Origin: Pseudomonas peli
GTDB taxonomy: Bacteria; Pseudomonadota; Gammaproteobacteria; Pseudomonadales; Pseudomonadaceae
Direction of reading: 5' to 3'
Length of the DNA: 64,000 nt
Assembly: GCF_900099645.1 (NCBI RefSeq)
Contig: NZ_FMTL01000002.1
Coordinates: 188,334 to 252,333 of the forward strand
Position 1 is the stretch's first letter; every line of letters begins with the position of its first letter. Below are positions 62,005 to 64,000 of the stretch, piece after piece. A program made the translations under genes and the position numbers. The notes below the pieces were generated by a model. It made no database searches. It saw nothing but the letters and a program-made list of their open reading frames with translations, and had not been told where the DNA came from.

Positions 62005-63505
62005 TGGCCAGTTGCGCCGCACGGCGCGAACGCCACCAGCGCAGGCCCGGCAGGCCGAGCATCAGCGCGGTGAGTGCCCACAGGCACAGGCTGATCGGGC
62101 TGTTCCAGAGGATGCTCAGGTCGCCAGCGGAAATCGACAGGGCGCGGCGCAGGTTGTCTTCCATCAGCTCACCAAGAACGAAGCCGAGGATCAGTGCCGA
62201 CAGCGGGAAGTCCAGCTTGCGCAGTATGTAGCCGAATACGCCGAGGCCGATCATCAACACCAGGTCGAAGGTGGTGCTGTGCACCGCGTACACGCCGACC
62301 ATGCTGATCACGGTGATCGCCGGCACTAGCACCCAGTTGGGCACGCTGAGCATGCGGGCGAACAGGCCAACCAGTGGAATGTTCATCACCAGCAGAATCA
62401 CGTTGCCGATAAACAGCGAGGCGATCAGGCCCCAGACCACGTCCGGTTGCTGTTCGAACAGCAGCGGGCCAGGGGTGATGTTGTACAGCGTCAGTGCGCC
62501 GATCATCACAGCGGTGGTGCCAGAACCCGGTACGCCGAGGGTCAGCATGGGGATCAGTGAGCCGCAGGCAGAGGCGTTGTTGGCCGCTTCCGGCGCCGCC
62601 AGGCCGCGCAGATCACCGTCGCCGAATTTGCCGTTCGGGCCAGCCATGCGCTTTTCAGTCATATAGGTCATGGCGCTGGCGATGGTTGCACCGGCACCTG
62701 GCAGGACGCCGATGACGAAGCCGGCCAGGGAGCTGCGCACCATGGTCCAGAAGGTGAAGCAGAACTCCTTGAAGTTGAACAGCAGGCGGCCGCTGGCCTT
62801 CACGGCTTTCTGGCCGTTGTGGGTTTTTTCCAGCATCAGCAGCACTTCACTGACGCTGAAGAAGCCGATTACCACGATAACGAACTGGATGCCGTCCGAC
62901 AGGCTGACGCTGCCGAAGGTGAAGCGATACACGCCGGTGGTCGAGTCCACCCCAACGGTGGCCAGGGCCAGGCCGATCAAAGCAGCCATCAGGGTTTTAA
63001 CCGGCTTGTCGCCGACCATACCGCCGAGGCAGGCGATGGCGAAAATCATCAGCACAAAGTACTCGGCAGGGCCGAAGGCCACCGCCCAGTTGGCCAGAAT
63101 TGGCGCGAACAGCACCACACCGCAGGTGGCGATCATGCTGCCGATAAACGAGCTGACGGCCGACAGCGACAGGGCGATCCCGGCCTTGCCCTGGCGGGCG
63201 AGCGGGTAGCCGTCGAGGGTAGTCATCACCGCCGCAGCGTCGCCAGGTACGTTGAGCAGAATCGCCGAGATACGCCCGCCGTATTCACAGCCCAGGTATA
63301 CGGCAGCGAGCAGGATCAGTGCAGTTTCCGGCGACAGGCCGAGGGCAAAGGCCAGTGGCAGCAGCAGCGCTACGCCATTGATTGGGCCAAGGCCCGGCAA
63401 CAGGCCGACGATGGTGCCGACAAAGGCACCGAACAAGGCGACCAACAGGTTTTCCGGTCGCGTGGCGACTTCGAAACCTTGCATCAAGAAATTCAGGGTT
63501 TCCAT
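61997..63505 (-). CDS. tctA: Tripartite tricarboxylate transporter large permease TctA
   Basis: A 502-residue permease with about 11-12 segments. Signature stretches are GLLPGLGPINGVALLLPLAFAL, GCEYGGRISAILLNVPGDAAAVMTTLDGYP and GVLPGAGATIASAMTYMTEKR, which repeat the GLxPG / PGxG fold of the family. It forms the TTT importer with TctB and a periplasmic TctC. The substrate is likely citrate or a similar carboxylate; not provable. Confidence 0.95.
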   Translation of the reverse strand: METLNFLMQGFEVATRPENLLVALFGAFVGTIVGLLPGLGPINGVALLLPLAFALGLSPETALILLAAVYLGCEYGGRISAILLNVPGDAAAVMTTLDGYPLARQGKAGIALSLSAVSSFIGSMIATCGVVLFAPILANWAVAFGPAEYFVLMIFAIACLGGMVGDKPVKTLMAALIGLALATVGVDSTTGVYRFTFGSVSLSDGIQFVIVVIGFFSVSEVLLMLEKTHNGQKAVKASGRLLFNFKEFCFTFWTMVRSSLAGFVIGVLPGAGATIASAMTYMTEKRMAGPNGKFGDGDLRGLAAPEAANNASACGSLIPMLTLGVPGSGTTAVMIGALTLYNITPGPLLFEQQPDVVWGLIASLFIGNVILLVMNIPLVGLFARMLSVPNWVLVPAITVISMVGVYAVHSTTFDLVLMIGLGVFGYILRKLDFPLSALILGFVLGELMEDNLRRALSISAGDLSILWNSPISLCLWALTALMLGLPGLRWWRSRRAAQLANA

Positions 63506-63507
63506 TT

Positions 63508-63951
63508 TCAGCTCTCCACAAAGGCTTCGAACAGGCCGAGGGGCAGCGGCACATCCAGCAGGTAATCAAACAGGCCATAAAGCAGCACACCCATCAGCAC
63601 GGCGCTGATGGCGCAGGGCAGCGGGCGACCGGTAAACAGCAGGCCAAGGGCGAAGGTGGCCAGCGTGGTGCTGATGACAAAGCCGAGCACTTCAAACAGC
63701 ACCGCATAGGCCAGCAGCGCCAAGACGCACAGCACAGCGCGTAAGGCCGCGCGGGTATTCAGCGTCTGCTCCAGTAGGCCGGGTTTGAATAACAGCCACA
63801 GGCTGCCAGCAGCCATCAGGCTGAGCAGCAGCAACGGATAGGCACGTGGCCCAACCGGATCGTAGGCGAAGGGTGCCTGGAAGCCCCAGGCGATGACGGC
63901 GAGAACGGCGCAAAACAGCAGCCAGCTCGCGGCGAACAGGCGAACGTACAT
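63508..63951 (-). CDS. tctB: Tripartite tricarboxylate transporter small permease TctB
   Basis: A 147-residue protein with four membrane segments (LFAASWLLFCAVLAVIAWGF, PLLLLSLMAAGSLWLLF and two later ones). RAYPLLLL after the first helix is typical of TctB. It lies two bases upstream of tctA. Confidence 0.92.
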   Translation of the reverse strand: MYVRLFAASWLLFCAVLAVIAWGFQAPFAYDPVGPRAYPLLLLSLMAAGSLWLLFKPGLLEQTLNTRAALRAVLCVLALLAYAVLFEVLGFVISTTLATFALGLLFTGRPLPCAISAVLMGVLLYGLFDYLLDVPLPLGLFEAFVES

Positions 63952-63961
63952 GGCGGATTAC

Positions 63962-64000
63962 CTAGTCGATAAAACCAAAGGGGCGGAAGGGCCGTAGGAT
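63962..64000 (-). CDS. Possible 3' end of tctC
   Basis: The last 39 bases on the minus strand read ILRPFRPFGFID and TAG. The frame is open to the window edge. Position directly upstream of tctB suggests the binding protein TctC, but the tail is too short to match. Confidence 0.3.
   Translation of the reverse strand: MLRPFRPFGFID

Overview
The window is chromosomal DNA of a Pseudomonas-like gammaproteobacterium. It is GC-rich, starts mostly have GGAG-type ribosome binding sites, and several blocks keep a gene order I recall from P. aeruginosa: tRNA-Arg then mgtE, amrZ then phnCDEFGHIJKLMNP, and the valine block mmsB/HIBCH/hydratase/acyl-CoA dehydrogenase/mmsA with a divergent AraC regulator. 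Nothing suggests a prophage or plasmid. The only mobile traces are an integrase remnant beside tRNA-Gly(CCC) and small repeats.

Layout. 0-6 kb: tRNA-Arg(ACG), a DUF4124 protein, the Mg transporter MgtE, and a Na+-pumping oxaloacetate decarboxylase operon (oadGAB). 6-18.5 kb: amrZ, then a complete C-P lyase operon behind a Pho-box-like site, ending in an extra MFS gene. 18.5-24.6 kb: Lrp regulator, fused indolepyruvate oxidoreductase, leucine dehydrogenase, a GNAT enzyme, and tRNA-Arg(CCT). 25-29.6 kb: glutamate dehydrogenase, then a periplasmic 5-hydroxyisourate hydrolase and an HbpS/GlcG-like secreted protein divergent from a CopR/HprR-type two-component system. 29.6-32.2 kb: a small degraded region with an integrase tail, tRNA-Gly, phaG, and a 136-bp MITE-like element. 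32.2-35.5 kb: rsuA, a CWC protein, a diguanylate cyclase, a methyltransferase. 35.5-45.2 kb: a guanidine catabolism and uptake locus. 45.3-50.5 kb: lipoprotein, LysR, alkylsulfatase, DUF1145, a 5'-damaged AlgX/AlgJ-like gene, a conserved hypothetical. 50.6-57.4 kb: valine/isobutyrate degradation. 57.5-64 kb: MFS transporter, ung, DUF6279 lipoprotein, and a tripartite tricarboxylate transporter with an AbrB-like membrane protein.

The most informative locus is 35.5-45.2 kb. Two transcription units each show a sigma-54 type -24/-12 promoter followed by a guanidine-I (ykkC) riboswitch. One makes a lone substrate-binding protein. The other makes a second binding protein, an ABC permease and ATPase, two DUF1989 proteins (carboxyguanidine deiminase type) and a biotin-dependent urea/guanidine carboxylase. 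The ABC ATPase carries a 40-codon in-frame insertion that resembles the MITE-like element at 32.1 kb, so a small repeat seems to have been turned into protein. No allophanate hydrolase is present next to the carboxylase.

Other regulatory structure read from the sequence: a dyad matching the HprR/CusR box between the two-component system and the hydrolase pair, 21-bp-spaced direct repeats between mmsA and its AraC regulator, an AlgU-like promoter upstream of amrZ, and a terminator-like hairpin inside the phn operon between phnD and phnE.
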